From JBAOHV01 sp037045265 (GTDB taxonomy: Bacteria > Actinomycetota > Acidimicrobiia > Acidimicrobiales > Microtrichaceae): a stretch of 64,000 nt of DNA. Of the stretch, positions 46,397 to 54,879 are shown in pieces (position 1 is the stretch's first letter; each line of letters begins with the position of its first letter). Where the stretch lies: positions 1 to 64,000 of the forward strand of contig JBAOHV010000026.1 of assembly GCA_037045265.1 (NCBI GenBank). The letters are read 5' to 3'. Both the position numbers and the translations under genes were made by a program. The notes beneath the pieces were generated by a model. The model was not told the origin of the DNA and ran no database searches. It saw only the letters and a list, made by a program, of their open reading frames with translations.

Positions 46397-47062
46397 GTGT
46401 CCGAGATGCAGGGGTCGTTGTTCGGGGCGGGTGATCTCGAGCTGCGCGTCGACCAGGCGACCCACAGGACCCGGCTGGACGCCCACTGCTGGGTGGACCA
46501 GGTCCACGGCTGGCTCGGTGGTCAGCTGGAGCTCTACGACCGCCTCGCACACGCCGACATTTGGCACCACGCCGAGCGGCCGATGTACGGCCGGATGGTG
46601 GCCGAGCCACGCCTGTCGGCCGGGATGCGGGTCGACGGTCCGCGCACGCCGGCGATCGTCCGGCGCATGGCCACGGACCTCTCGCGGCGCTACGGCGTGG
46701 GCATGGGCGGGATCTGGTGCAACTGGTACCGCGACGGTGACGATGCGGTGGCCTGGCACGCCGACCGCATCGGTCGGGCCCACAAGGACCCGCCGGTCGC
46801 CATCGTCTCACTGGGTTCGACGCGTCGGTTCCTGCTGCGCCCGAAGGGCGGTGGATCGAGCGTGCCCTTCGCCCCTGCCGGTGGCGACCTGCTGGTCATG
46901 GGCGGCGCCTGCCAGCACCACTGGGAGCACTGCGTCCCTCGTGACCGCCGCGGCGGCCCCCGGATCAGCGTGACCTTCCGCCCGGCGGTCCGCCGTGACG
47001 ACCACCGGGAGGACTGGGCGCCGGGCAGGGTGGTGCGGCCACCGGCTCACTCCGAGCGGTAG
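46397..47062 (+). CDS. AlkB-like 2-oxoglutarate/Fe(II) DNA dioxygenase
   Basis: 221 residues, intact. AlkB enzymes remove alkyl groups such as 1-methyladenine oxidatively from DNA and RNA. Fe ligands: His and Asp in VAWHADRIG, distal His in HHWEHCVPR; 2-oxoglutarate Arg in GPRISVTFRPA; and the nucleotide-recognition stretch WCNWYRDGDDAVAWHAD (N-x-Y). The VAIVSLGSTRRFLLRP strand is typical. It is of the short AlkB type without additional domains, close to ALKBH2/3-like bacterial proteins. Its last 16 bases overlap the convergent glycosyltransferase gene. Confidence 0.9.
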   Translation: MSEMQGSLFGAGDLELRVDQATHRTRLDAHCWVDQVHGWLGGQLELYDRLAHADIWHHAERPMYGRMVAEPRLSAGMRVDGPRTPAIVRRMATDLSRRYGVGMGGIWCNWYRDGDDAVAWHADRIGRAHKDPPVAIVSLGSTRRFLLRPKGGGSSVPFAPAGGDLLVMGGACQHHWEHCVPRDRRGGPRISVTFRPAVRRDDHREDWAPGRVVRPPAHSER

Positions 47063-48485
47063 ACGATGCTGGCCACCTCGACCCCGTCCGGGCCGGTCCG
47101 CGTGAACTCCGCCACCCGGACGTAGCCGGTGACGTCCAGGGCCGCCCCGCCGGGTCCGGGCGAGTCGACCACCCACGTCGCCTCGTCGACCGGCTCCCTG
47201 GTGTTGAGCGGACACACCTCGTCGATGGCGTGGTCGGCGACCTCGTAGGCCACCCAGCCGAAGCACGTCCGCACGACCTCGCCGGGTGCCGCCCGATCGG
47301 CGACCCACCGGCCGGCGTCCGCGCGGGTGGCATCGAGCAGCCCGCGCGGTGCGCTCGGGAGGCGGCGTCACGACGTCGCCGACGGTCGAACCGATCCCCG
47401 GTGCCAGTGAGACCAGCAGTCCCACCAGGGTGACGGCAGTGCCGACGCCCCAGGTCGACGACCACCCGTGTCGGCGCACGCCGTCGGCGAGTGCCGCGAC
47501 CGACGTGCCCGCTGCGACGGCCGCCAGCGGGATGGCCACCGTGGAGTACCACGGGTAGGGCGCGCCGAAGTCGAGCACGCTGTAGGCGGCGACGTGGACG
47601 GCGAGCCAGAGGAGCGCCGCCAGATGTGCGCCGGTCGGCCAGGCCCGTGCTCGCAGGCCGGCGGCCACGAGCAGGGTCGAGGCGGCTGCCAGGACCAGGA
47701 CGAGGGCACCGTGGCGACCGGTGATCGCCGACAGCACCCAGGTCGGGTCGCGGTCCCAGGTGCCCGAACGCCCCGCCAGCTTCTGCGTCGCGCTGAACGG
47801 CACCGGCGATCCCAGGTACCAGGTGGCGAACACGAACCAGGGGAGGGCGACCGCTGCGGTCGCGGCCGCCTCCTTCCACGGCACCCGCCGGTCGACGGCG
47901 CCGATCCCCGCCAGGACGGCGAGCGCGAGCGCTGCGGCATCCATCCGGTTGACGATCGCCAGGCCCACCAGGACCGCGGCCACCATCGTGTGCCCGCGGC
48001 TCAGCGCCGCCAGCGCGCAGAGGCCGAGCAGCGCGGCGAACGCGGACTCCATCCCCGACAGCATCAAGGTCTGGAACACGCTGCCCGTCAGGAGCACCAC
48101 TGCCGTCGTCGCCCCTGCGACCAGCCCGCCGATGCGGCAGCCGAGCCAGGTCGCCACCGCCACCGCGCCGGCGAACATCGGTACCGACAACGCCGCCGCG
48201 GCCACTTCGGGGCGGATCCCGATCGCGGCGCCGAGCGCCAGCACCAGCGTGTACAACGGCGCACTGGCGCCCCCGGTGCGGTCACCGTCGTTGTAGGTGA
48301 AGCCCAGCCCGTCGGCGAGACGAGCGGCGTAGCGGAAGGTGATCGCGGCGTCGTCGTAGAGCGTGTCGGGTCGCACCCGCAGCGCGATGAGCAGGCCGAG
48401 CACCCCGGCGACCGCGACGAGGGCCGGTGCGGCCCAGGTCGCGTTGCTCGCCGGACCCGGTCAGGCCGGCCGGGACGCCAGCCAC
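47047..48485 (-). CDS. Membrane glycosyltransferase of the GT-C/mannosyltransferase type (frame-interrupted)
   Basis: About 475 residues with roughly ten membrane helices. The first periplasmic loop DTLYDDAAITFRYAARLADG has the acidic pair of GT-C enzymes, followed by GLGFTYNDGDRTGGASAPLY. This resembles bacterial proteins that use polyprenyl-phosphate sugars. The first helix ATWAAPALVAVAGVLGLLIA extends above the GTG at 48403, and in-frame starts above it are missing, so the real start is probably GTG 48485, with one shift near 48450. A second shift near 47370 precedes the C-terminal outside tail (RTCFGWVAYEVADHAIDEVC ... SIVYRSE) with two Cys residues. Confidence 0.7.
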
Positions 48486-48492
48486 TCCGACC

Positions 48493-48927
48493 TCATCCGG
48501 CGCGACGCCACACGAGGCGGTTGGTGACGGTCCGCCCCAACGTGTCCTGCTCCGGCGCGGTGGACAGGACGAGCTGTCGGTCCTGCCAACCCACCGTGCG
48601 CACCAGATCCGTGCCGACCCAGTTGGGCAGGAGGCAGAACGCCACGTGGTGGACGACCTCGTCACCCCGCAGGGACCAGGTGCCCCCGTAGGACACGTAG
48701 GCCCGCGCCGCCTCGGCGCGCTCGTGCTCGGGCGCAGCAGCGAGCGGCTCGGCCGACGTCGGGGCTCGATCGGGATCCGACAGGATCGCGGACATGTGCC
48801 CGTCGGCCAGGTAGAGCAGCTGGCCGCGCACCCGGTCGCCGAAGCCGTGCGGCCGCGGGTGGCCGTCGACCGCGAAGTCCCAGGACACGAGGTCCCAGGA
48901 ACCGATGAGGTCAGCGGGTGTCGGCAT
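48493..48927 (-). CDS. Lipocalin-like domain protein
   Basis: 144 residues, intact. The lipocalin-like barrel is indicated by the first strand LIGSWDLVSWDFAVDG (the GxW motif), GDRVRGQLLYLADGHMSAIL and SYGGTWSLRGDEVVHHVAFC. It belongs to a small-barrel family often annotated lipocalin-like domain, with unknown ligand and no signal peptide. It sits 23 nt after leuD and 7 nt before the glycosyltransferase start, so it is probably part of the leuCD transcript. Confidence 0.7.
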   Translation of the reverse strand: MPTPADLIGSWDLVSWDFAVDGHPRPHGFGDRVRGQLLYLADGHMSAILSDPDRAPTSAEPLAAAPEHERAEAARAYVSYGGTWSLRGDEVVHHVAFCLLPNWVGTDLVRTVGWQDRQLVLSTAPEQDTLGRTVTNRLVWRRAG

Positions 48928-48950
48928 GGCCGGCACGGCCGAGTCCGGCG

Positions 48951-49544
48951 TCAGCTCGCGGTCGGCATCCACGCCGGCCGCGTCGTCTCGAAGGCCGTGA
49001 TCTCGTCCGCGTGTCCGAGCGCGAGGCCGATGTCGTCGAGTCCCTCGAGGAACCGGTGCTGCACGGAGTCCGACAGCGGGAAGGACTCGACCAGGCCGAG
49101 GGAGGGGACCTCGAGCACGCGGCGCTCGACGTCGACGACGACCGTGGTCGTGGGATCGGCCTGGATCGCGTCGAGCAGCTGTCGGCCGACCTCGGGCGAG
49201 ACCTCGACCGCGACCAGGCCGTTCTTGGTGGAGTTGTTGGCGAAGATGTCGCCGAACCGCGGGGAGATGACGGCCTGGAACCCGTACTGCTGGATGGCCC
49301 ACACGGCGTGCTCACGGCTGGATCCGGTGCCGAAGTTGGGGCCGGCGACCAGGATCGAGGCGCCGGCGTGCTCCTCGCGGTTGAGCACGAAGCTGGGCTC
49401 GTCGCGCCACTCCGAGAACAGGCCCTTCTCGAAGCCGGTGCGCTCGACCTGCTTCAGCCAGTCGCTCGGGATGATCTGATCGGTGTCGACGTCGGAGCGG
49501 TCGAGCGGCACCACGGTGCCGGTGATGATGCGAACTGCGTCCAT
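48951..49544 (-). CDS. leuD: 3-isopropylmalate dehydratase small subunit
   Basis: 197 residues, intact. Swivel domain of the aconitase family. Family stretches: IITGTVVPLDRSDVDTDQII, PSDWLKQVERTGFEKGLF, ASILVAGPNFGTGSSREHAV (the N-F-G-x-G-S-S-R-E-H signature) and ISPRFGDIFANNSTKNGLVA. Together with LeuC it isomerises 2-isopropylmalate to 3-isopropylmalate in leucine synthesis. It lies 31 nt after leuC, with AAGGAA 9 nt before the ATG. LeuA and leuB are not in the window. Confidence 0.95.
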   Translation of the reverse strand: MDAVRIITGTVVPLDRSDVDTDQIIPSDWLKQVERTGFEKGLFSEWRDEPSFVLNREEHAGASILVAGPNFGTGSSREHAVWAIQQYGFQAVISPRFGDIFANNSTKNGLVAVEVSPEVGRQLLDAIQADPTTTVVVDVERRVLEVPSLGLVESFPLSDSVQHRFLEGLDDIGLALGHADEITAFETTRPAWMPTAS

Positions 49545-49575
49545 GGTGGGTGTTCCTTCTCGGCGGGAGTGGGGC

Positions 49576-51016
49576 TCAGAGGTCGTCGGGGGTGGCGAAG
49601 CGGCCGGCGATGGCCGTGGCGGCGGCGACGGCGGGGGACGACCAGGTGGGTGCGCCCGCCACGACCCTGGCGCCCCTCGAAGTTGCGGTTCGAGGTGGAC
49701 GCGCAGCGCTCGCCCGGGAGCGAGCTTGTCGGGGTTCATCGCGAGGCACATCGAGCACCCGGGCTCGCGCCAGTCGAACCCGGCGTCGATGAAGCACCCG
49801 GTCCAGCCCCTCGAGCTCGGCCTGGGCCTTCGCACCGCATGGGATCCGGGCACGACCAGCGTGCGCACGCCCTCGGCGACCTGCGTCGCCCGCGAGCGAC
49901 CTCGGCGACCGCTCGCAGGTCCTCGATGCGACCGTTGGTGCAGGAGCCGATGAAGATCGTGTCGACCGGCGACGTCCTTGAAGGGCGTGCCCGGCGTCGA
50001 GGCCCATGTACTCCAGTGCTCGCTCGGCGGCATCGCGCTCGACCTGGTCGTCGAAGGCGTCGGGGGCGGGCACGGAGCCGGACATCGGGATGACCTGCCC
50101 GGGGTTGGTGCCCCACGGTGACCTGAACGGCTCGATCGTCGACGCGTCGAGGAACACCTCCTTGTCGAAGGTGGCGCCCGTCGTCGGTGACCAGGGTGCG
50201 CCAGTCGGCGACCGCCGCGTCCCAGCGCTGCGCCCTGCGGGCGCATGGGGCCGCCCCTCGAGGTAGTGCGAAGGTGATCGTCGTCCGGCGCGATCAGGCC
50301 GGCCTTGGCCCCCGCCTCGATCGACATGTTGCAGACCGTCATGCGGCCTTCCATCGACAGCGACGCGGATGGCCGCGCCGCGTGTACTCGCGCGACGTAG
50401 CCCATGCCGCCCGACGGTGCCCAGCACGCCCAGGATCGCCAGGATGACGTCCTTGGCCGTCACGCCCGGGACGGAGCTCGCCGTCGACGTTGACCGCCAG
50501 GGTCTTCGGGCGTGGCCTGGGGCAGGGTCTGGGTGGCCAGGACGTGCTCGACCTCGGAGGTGCCGATGCCGAACGCCAGCGCGCCGAACGCTCCGTGGGT
50601 CGACGTGTGCGAGTCGCCGCACACGATCGTCATGCCCGGCTGGGTGTAGCCCTGCTCCGGGCCGATGACGTGCACGATGCCCTGGCCGGGTCGACGCCCA
50701 TCGGGTGCATCGACGATGCCGAACTCGGCGGCAGTTGGCCCGCAGCGTGTCGACCTGCTTGCGGCGAGATCGGATCGCGCGATCGGCTGGTCGATGTGCG
50801 TCGGTGGGGACGTTGTGGTCCATCGGTCGCGAGGGTGAGGTCGGGCCGGCGCACGTTGCGTCCGGTCAGGCGGAGCCCGTCGAAGGCCTGCGGGGAGGTC
50901 ACCTCGTGCACCAGGTGCAGGTCGATGTAGAGCAGGTCCGGCTCACCCTCTGCGGACCGCACGACGTGGCGGTTCCAGACCTTCTCGGCGAGTGTGGTGG
51001 GAGTGGTGTCGCTCAT
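49576..51016 (-). CDS. leuC: 3-isopropylmalate dehydratase large subunit (many indels)
   Basis: The first 68 codons are clean (TLAEKVWNRHVVRSAEGEPD, LLYIDLHLVHEVTSPQAFDG, LRLTGRNVRRPDLTLATDG). Downstream the frame is broken at least ten times. Readable pieces include HVIGPEQGYTQPGMTIVCGD with SHTSTHGAFGALAFGIGTSE, DAVRLGEGR-like regions, FIGSCTNGRIEDLRAVAEV (Fe-S cluster Cys in SCTN) and CSMCLAMNPDKLAPG with the other two cluster Cys. Length after correction would be about 470 residues, normal for LeuC. GGAGGA lies 6 nt before ATG 51016. Essential for leucine prototrophy, so sequence errors are likelier than decay. Confidence 0.9.
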
Positions 51017-51055
51017 CGGGGGTCCTCCGACCGGGGTGGCGTGATCTCAGTATGT

Positions 51056-51069
51056 GGGATAACATTCCC
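51056..51069. promoter_or_regulatory. Candidate operator between leuC and the IclR gene
   Basis: GGGA-TAACAT-TCCC forms an inverted repeat 6 nt before the ATG of the regulator. The central TAACAT (51060-51065) is also the best -10 for it, 9 nt upstream of ATG 51075. Binding here would block both genes. Confidence 0.4.
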
Positions 51070-51074
51070 GACTG

Positions 51075-51725
51075 ATGGAACACACTGTAAGCGGCGTCGG
51101 GGTGGTCGACAAGTCGTTCTCGATCCTGCAGCTCGTCGCCGTCGCGCCGTGCTCGCTCGCCGAGCTGGTGGAACGCACGGGGCTGAGTCGTGCCACCGCG
51201 CACCGCCTCGCAGTGGCCCTCGAGTCACACGGGATGTTGCGTCGCCTGGACGACGGCCGTTTCGCCCTGGGACTGCACCTGGTCGCGCTCGGGCGCGCCG
51301 CAGCCGAGCAGTATCCGCTCGCCGCAGCGGCCCGCCCGGCGATGTCGGTCCTGCGCGACACCACGGGCGAGTCCGTGCAGCTGTACGTGCGTGACGGCGA
51401 GTCGCGGGTGTGCGTCGCCGCGGTGGAGTCGCCCCACGGGTTGCGCACGATCGTCCCCGTGGGAGCTGCCCTGCCGATGGACCGCGGCTCGGCGGGGCGG
51501 GCGCTGTCGGGGGAGCACACACGAACCGGATGGCTGGCCACGGTGGGGGAGCGCGAGCCCGGCGTGGCGTCGGTGTCGGCGCCGGTGGTCGGACGCGACG
51601 GCCGGATCCTCGCCGCGGTCAGCGTGTCGGGCCCCATCGAACGCCTCGGCCGGTCGCCGGGGCGGCAGCACGGCGACGCGGTGGCCGCCGCGGCCCGGGA
51701 CATCACCGCTGCCTACGACGCCTGA
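51075..51725 (+). CDS. IclR-family transcription regulator, LtbR/NdgR-like
   Basis: 216 residues, intact. N-terminal winged helix: VVDKSFSILQLVAVAPCSLA then ELVERTGLSRATAHRLAVAL; C-terminal effector domain LYVRDGESRVCVAAVESPHG and LRTIVPVGAALPMDRGSAGR. In other actinobacteria the IclR regulator that stands divergent from leuCD (LtbR in Corynebacterium, NdgR in Streptomyces) controls leucine genes; the same arrangement and small size here support that role. The C-terminal domain is shorter than in typical 250-residue IclR proteins. Confidence 0.85.
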   Translation: MEHTVSGVGVVDKSFSILQLVAVAPCSLAELVERTGLSRATAHRLAVALESHGMLRRLDDGRFALGLHLVALGRAAAEQYPLAAAARPAMSVLRDTTGESVQLYVRDGESRVCVAAVESPHGLRTIVPVGAALPMDRGSAGRALSGEHTRTGWLATVGEREPGVASVSAPVVGRDGRILAAVSVSGPIERLGRSPGRQHGDAVAAAARDITAAYDA

Positions 51726-51755
51726 CCCGGGCCGGTCCGGCAGCGGCCCCCGCCG

Positions 51756-52853
51756 CTACTCGTCGTCGTCGATGTCGTCGGCCTCGTCGACGCTGTACTC
51801 GTCACGTCGTCGGACCTTGCGCCGTGAACGCTGGTTGGTCTGCCGCGTGCGCTCGCGCCCCCGGACCTCGAGACCGGCCTCGAGGTCCTCGAGCTCCTGG
51901 ACGAGCGATCGCCACACCTCCACCCGGTCGGCACCGATCTCGCCGGAAGCGATCGCTGCGACGAGGCCGCAGCCGGGCTCGGTGGTGTGCGTGCAGTCGT
52001 CGAAGCGGCACTGCTGCACGTAGGGGGCCAGGTCGGCGAAGGCGCGTTCCATCCCGTCGTCCGAGGACCACAGGCCCACGCCTCGGATGCCCGGGGTGTC
52101 GATCAGCAGCGCGCCGTCGGCCAGCTGCACCATCTGACCGGCGCTGGTCGTGTGACGGCCACGGCGGTCCGAATCGCGCACCTCCGCGGTGAGCTGCACG
52201 TGGTGGCCGGCCAGTGCGTTGACCAGCGTCGACTTCCCCGCCCCCGATGCACCGAGCAGCGCGATCACGTGGCCGGGGCCGTGCAGCTCGGACAGCGCTG
52301 CGAGCCCGCCGTCGGAACGCGTCGAGATGCAGTGCACCTCGACGCCCGGGGCGAACCGCCGTGCATCGTCACGTTGTCGCCGAGCCGTCGCCTCGTCGAC
52401 GAGGTCGGCCTTGGTCAGCACGACGACCGGTGTCGCGCCGCTCTCCCATGCGAGCACGAGCTCCCGCGCGAGTCGACCGGTGTTCAGGCCGGGATCGAGC
52501 GGCTGCAGGACGTAGACCAGGTCCATGTTGGCGGCGACCGGGCGTGAGCGCAGCTGGAGCTGGTCGCGTGACACCCCGGGCGAGCGGCGCTCGAACACCG
52601 TGCGCCGCGGCAGGATCACCTCGACGCGGCCGGCGGGCTCGTCCAGCCCGCACACGTCACCCACGACCACCTTGCGCGCGGTCTTGGCGGCGACGACCAG
52701 TCGCTCGTCGCCGGGGTGGGACGACACCGTGATGCCGCCCTTGTCGATGCGCACCACGCGACAGGGGATCAGCGCGCCGCGGTCCTCCGCGGCCCACAGC
52801 CGCGCCCAGTGGTCGTTCCAGCCCGGGGGCGGATCGTCGTCAGGAGCGGTCAT
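51756..52853 (-). CDS. rsgA: Ribosome small-subunit GTPase RsgA
   Basis: 365 residues, intact. A circularly permuted GTPase that helps 30S maturation. An N-terminal OB domain (RVVRIDKGGITVSSHPGDER) precedes the permuted motifs G4 VVVLTKADLV, G1 LLGASGAGKSTLVNALAG and G3 LLIDTPGIRGVG. The C-terminal zinc knuckle reads CRFDDCTHTTEPGCGLVAAI (Cys-Cys-His-Cys). Its basic tail ERTRQTNQRSRRKVRRRDEY is followed by an acidic end (DEADDIDDDE). Start ATG 52853; a further 24 upstream codons are open but look unlike RsgA. Convergent with the IclR gene. Confidence 0.93.
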   Translation of the reverse strand: MTAPDDDPPPGWNDHWARLWAAEDRGALIPCRVVRIDKGGITVSSHPGDERLVVAAKTARKVVVGDVCGLDEPAGRVEVILPRRTVFERRSPGVSRDQLQLRSRPVAANMDLVYVLQPLDPGLNTGRLARELVLAWESGATPVVVLTKADLVDEATARRQRDDARRFAPGVEVHCISTRSDGGLAALSELHGPGHVIALLGASGAGKSTLVNALAGHHVQLTAEVRDSDRRGRHTTSAGQMVQLADGALLIDTPGIRGVGLWSSDDGMERAFADLAPYVQQCRFDDCTHTTEPGCGLVAAIASGEIGADRVEVWRSLVQELEDLEAGLEVRGRERTRQTNQRSRRKVRRRDEYSVDEADDIDDDE

Positions 52854-52947
52854 GCCCGTCCGGTGGTCGCACGACGACCATCGTCGCACGCGACCCCGGG
52901 CACCCGCACCCGTCGTGGCGCGCACCGGTCGTCGCGTCGCACGCCGC

Positions 52948-53280
52948 TCACACCTTCTTGAGGAACTCCGCCTTCAACAGGATGCCCCTGCCCTCGAACT
53001 TGCAGTCGACCTCGTGGTCGCCCGCGACGAGGCGGATGTTCGAGATGCGGGTCCCGACCTTGATGGTGTCCGAGCTGCCCTTCAGCTTCAGGTCCTTCAC
53101 CAGTGCCACCGAGTCGCCGTCGGAGAGGAGGTTGCCGAAGGCGTCGCGCACCTCGCCCAGGCCGTCGGTGCCGTCGTCGACGGACCACTCGTGACCGCAC
53201 GTGACGCATTCCACCCGGCCCGGCTCCACCAGCACCACGTCGGTCATCGTGCAGATGGGGCAGGCCGTCGGAGTCTCCAT
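52948..53280 (-). CDS. YjdM/PhnA-family zinc-ribbon protein
   Basis: About 110 residues, intact. N-terminal zinc ribbon CPICTMTDVVLVEPGRVECV with CGHEW (C-x-x-C ... C-x-x-C), then the PhnA domain DAFGNLLSDGDSVALVKDLK, IKVGTRISNIRLVAGDHEVD and CKFEGRGILLKAEFLKKV, nearly invariant in the family. Named alkylphosphonate uptake protein from its place in E. coli, but its function is not shown and no phosphonate genes are nearby. TAGACC lies 6 nt before ATG 53280, which decides that start over 53286. Confidence 0.9.
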   Translation of the reverse strand: METPTACPICTMTDVVLVEPGRVECVTCGHEWSVDDGTDGLGEVRDAFGNLLSDGDSVALVKDLKLKGSSDTIKVGTRISNIRLVAGDHEVDCKFEGRGILLKAEFLKKV

Positions 53281-53286
53281 GCCCAC

Positions 53287-53292
53287 GGTCTA
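53287..53292 (-). promoter_or_regulatory. -10 element TAGACC of the YjdM/PhnA gene
   Basis: Minus strand, 6 nt before ATG 53280; no ribosome site. Confidence 0.45.
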
Positions 53293-53328
53293 CCAAGCGC
53301 GCGCCCGGGGCTCCGCACCGAGCGCAGT

Positions 53329-53334
53329 TAGCCT
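53329..53334 (+). promoter_or_regulatory. -10 element TAGCCT of selO (leaderless)
   Basis: It lies 7 nt before GTG 53342. Confidence 0.5.
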
Positions 53335-53341
53335 CGTGCAG

Positions 53342-54836
53342 GTGACCGTCGCCGCACCCTCGATCCTCCGGTTCGACAACACCTTCGTGCGCGAGCTGCC
53401 CGGCCTCTACCAGCCGTGGCAGGCCGCCGCCGCCCCCGCACCCAGGCTGTTGGTGCTCAACGAGCCACTGGCCGCCGAGCTCGGTGCCGACCCGGACTCG
53501 CTGCGCACCGACGAGGGCGTGGCGGTGCTCGTCGGCAACGTCGTGCCGCAGGGCGCCGAGCCGGTCGCGCAGGCCTACGCCGGCCACCAGTTCGGCGGGT
53601 ACTCGCCGCGACTCGGTGACGGCCGGGCCCTGCTGCTCGGCGAGGTGGTCGACACGCACGGCGATCGTCGCGACCTGCACCTGAAGGGATCGGGTCGCAC
53701 CCCGTTCGCCCGCGGCGGTGACGGGTTGGCGGCGGTCGGGCCGATGCTGCGCGAGTACGTGATCTCCGAGGCCATGTACGCGCTGGGCGTGCCGACGACC
53801 CGGTCGCTCGCAGTGGTGGCGACCGGCGCGCAGGTGGCCCGCGAGACGATGCTGCCCGGCGCGGTGCTGGCGAGGGTCGCGGCGAGCCACCTGCGGGTGG
53901 GCACCTTCGAGTACGCCGCGGCGAACGGCGGACCGGAGCTCGTCCGGCAGCTGGCCGACTACGCGATCGCCCGTCACCACCCGACGGCAGCCGAGGCGGA
54001 GCAGCCCTATCTCGCCCTGCTCGCCGCAGTGGCCGAGGTGCAGGCAGCCCTGGTCGCCCGCTGGATGCAGCTCGGGTTCGTGCACGGTGTCATGAACACC
54101 GACAACGTCACGATCTCGGGTGAGACGATCGACTACGGGCCGTGTGCGTTCCTGGACGTCTACGACCCGGCGACGGTGTTCAGCTCGATCGACCACGGCG
54201 GTCGCTACGCCTTCGGCAACCAGCCGACGATCACGCTGTGGAACCTCGCACGCCTGGCCGAGGCACTGCTGCCGTTGCTCGGCCCGGACACCGATGCGGC
54301 GGTCGCTGCAGCGACCGAGGTGCTCGAGGGCTACCCGGTGGCCTACGAACGACGATGGGCATCCGGCATGTGCGAGAAGCTCGGGCTGGAGCCCGGCCCG
54401 GACGGATGCTCCGACGAGGACCGGGCGCTCGTGGTGGACCTGTTGGACCTGCTCGCCGCGCAGCGTGTCGACCTCACCCGAGCCATGCGATCGCTGTCCG
54501 ACGCGGTCCGGGTGACAGCGACGGTCGTCCGGGGGTTGTTCGGCGATCCTGCACCGTTCGACGACTGGTCGAGCCGCTGGGCGGCGCGTCGGGCCGAGTC
54601 GGGCGACGATCCGCTGGTCACCGCGGCGGCGATGGACCGGGTCAACCCCGTGTACGTGCCCCGCAACCACCTCGTCGAGGCGGCGCTGGACGCCGCCACC
54701 GCGGGCGACATGGCTCCGTTCACCGAGCTGGTGGAGATCGTCCGGGCTCCCGTACGACGCCCGGGACGGCGCGGCGGCCTACGCCGAGGGGGCGCCGGAG
54801 GACGCAGCGCCGTATCGCACCTTCTGTGGCACCTGA
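53342..54836 (+). CDS. selO: SelO protein adenylyltransferase (one frameshift near the end)
   Basis: A pseudokinase-fold enzyme that transfers AMP to Ser, Thr or Tyr of target proteins (formerly UPF0061/YdiU). Seen: YAGHQFGGYSPRLGDGRALL, LHLKGSGRTPFARGGDGLAA with the ATP-binding Lys, LREYVISEAMYALGVPTTRS, MQLGFVHGVMNTDNVTISGE with the metal-binding Asn/Asp and IDYGPCAFLDVYDPATVFSS. One extra C near 54749 shifts the last 29 residues; the corrected end is YRTFCGT, the conserved C-terminal Cys motif of SelO. About 497 residues, normal size. SelO is tied to oxidative-stress response. Confidence 0.92.
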
Positions 54837-54866
54837 GCGCCGGTCGGCGATGCCGGGCGGCGGCCC

Positions 54867-54872
54867 TACACT
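54867..54872 (+). promoter_or_regulatory. -10 element TACACT of the Ppx/GppA gene (leaderless)
   Basis: It lies 7 nt before ATG 54880. Confidence 0.5.
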
Positions 54873-54879
54873 GCCCGCC

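Noticed and set aside
43865..47062. A 1065-codon plus-strand frame ending in AlkB
   Set aside because: Only the last 221 codons, from GTG 46397 after TACGCT, are AlkB; the rest is antisense to the propeller lipoprotein.
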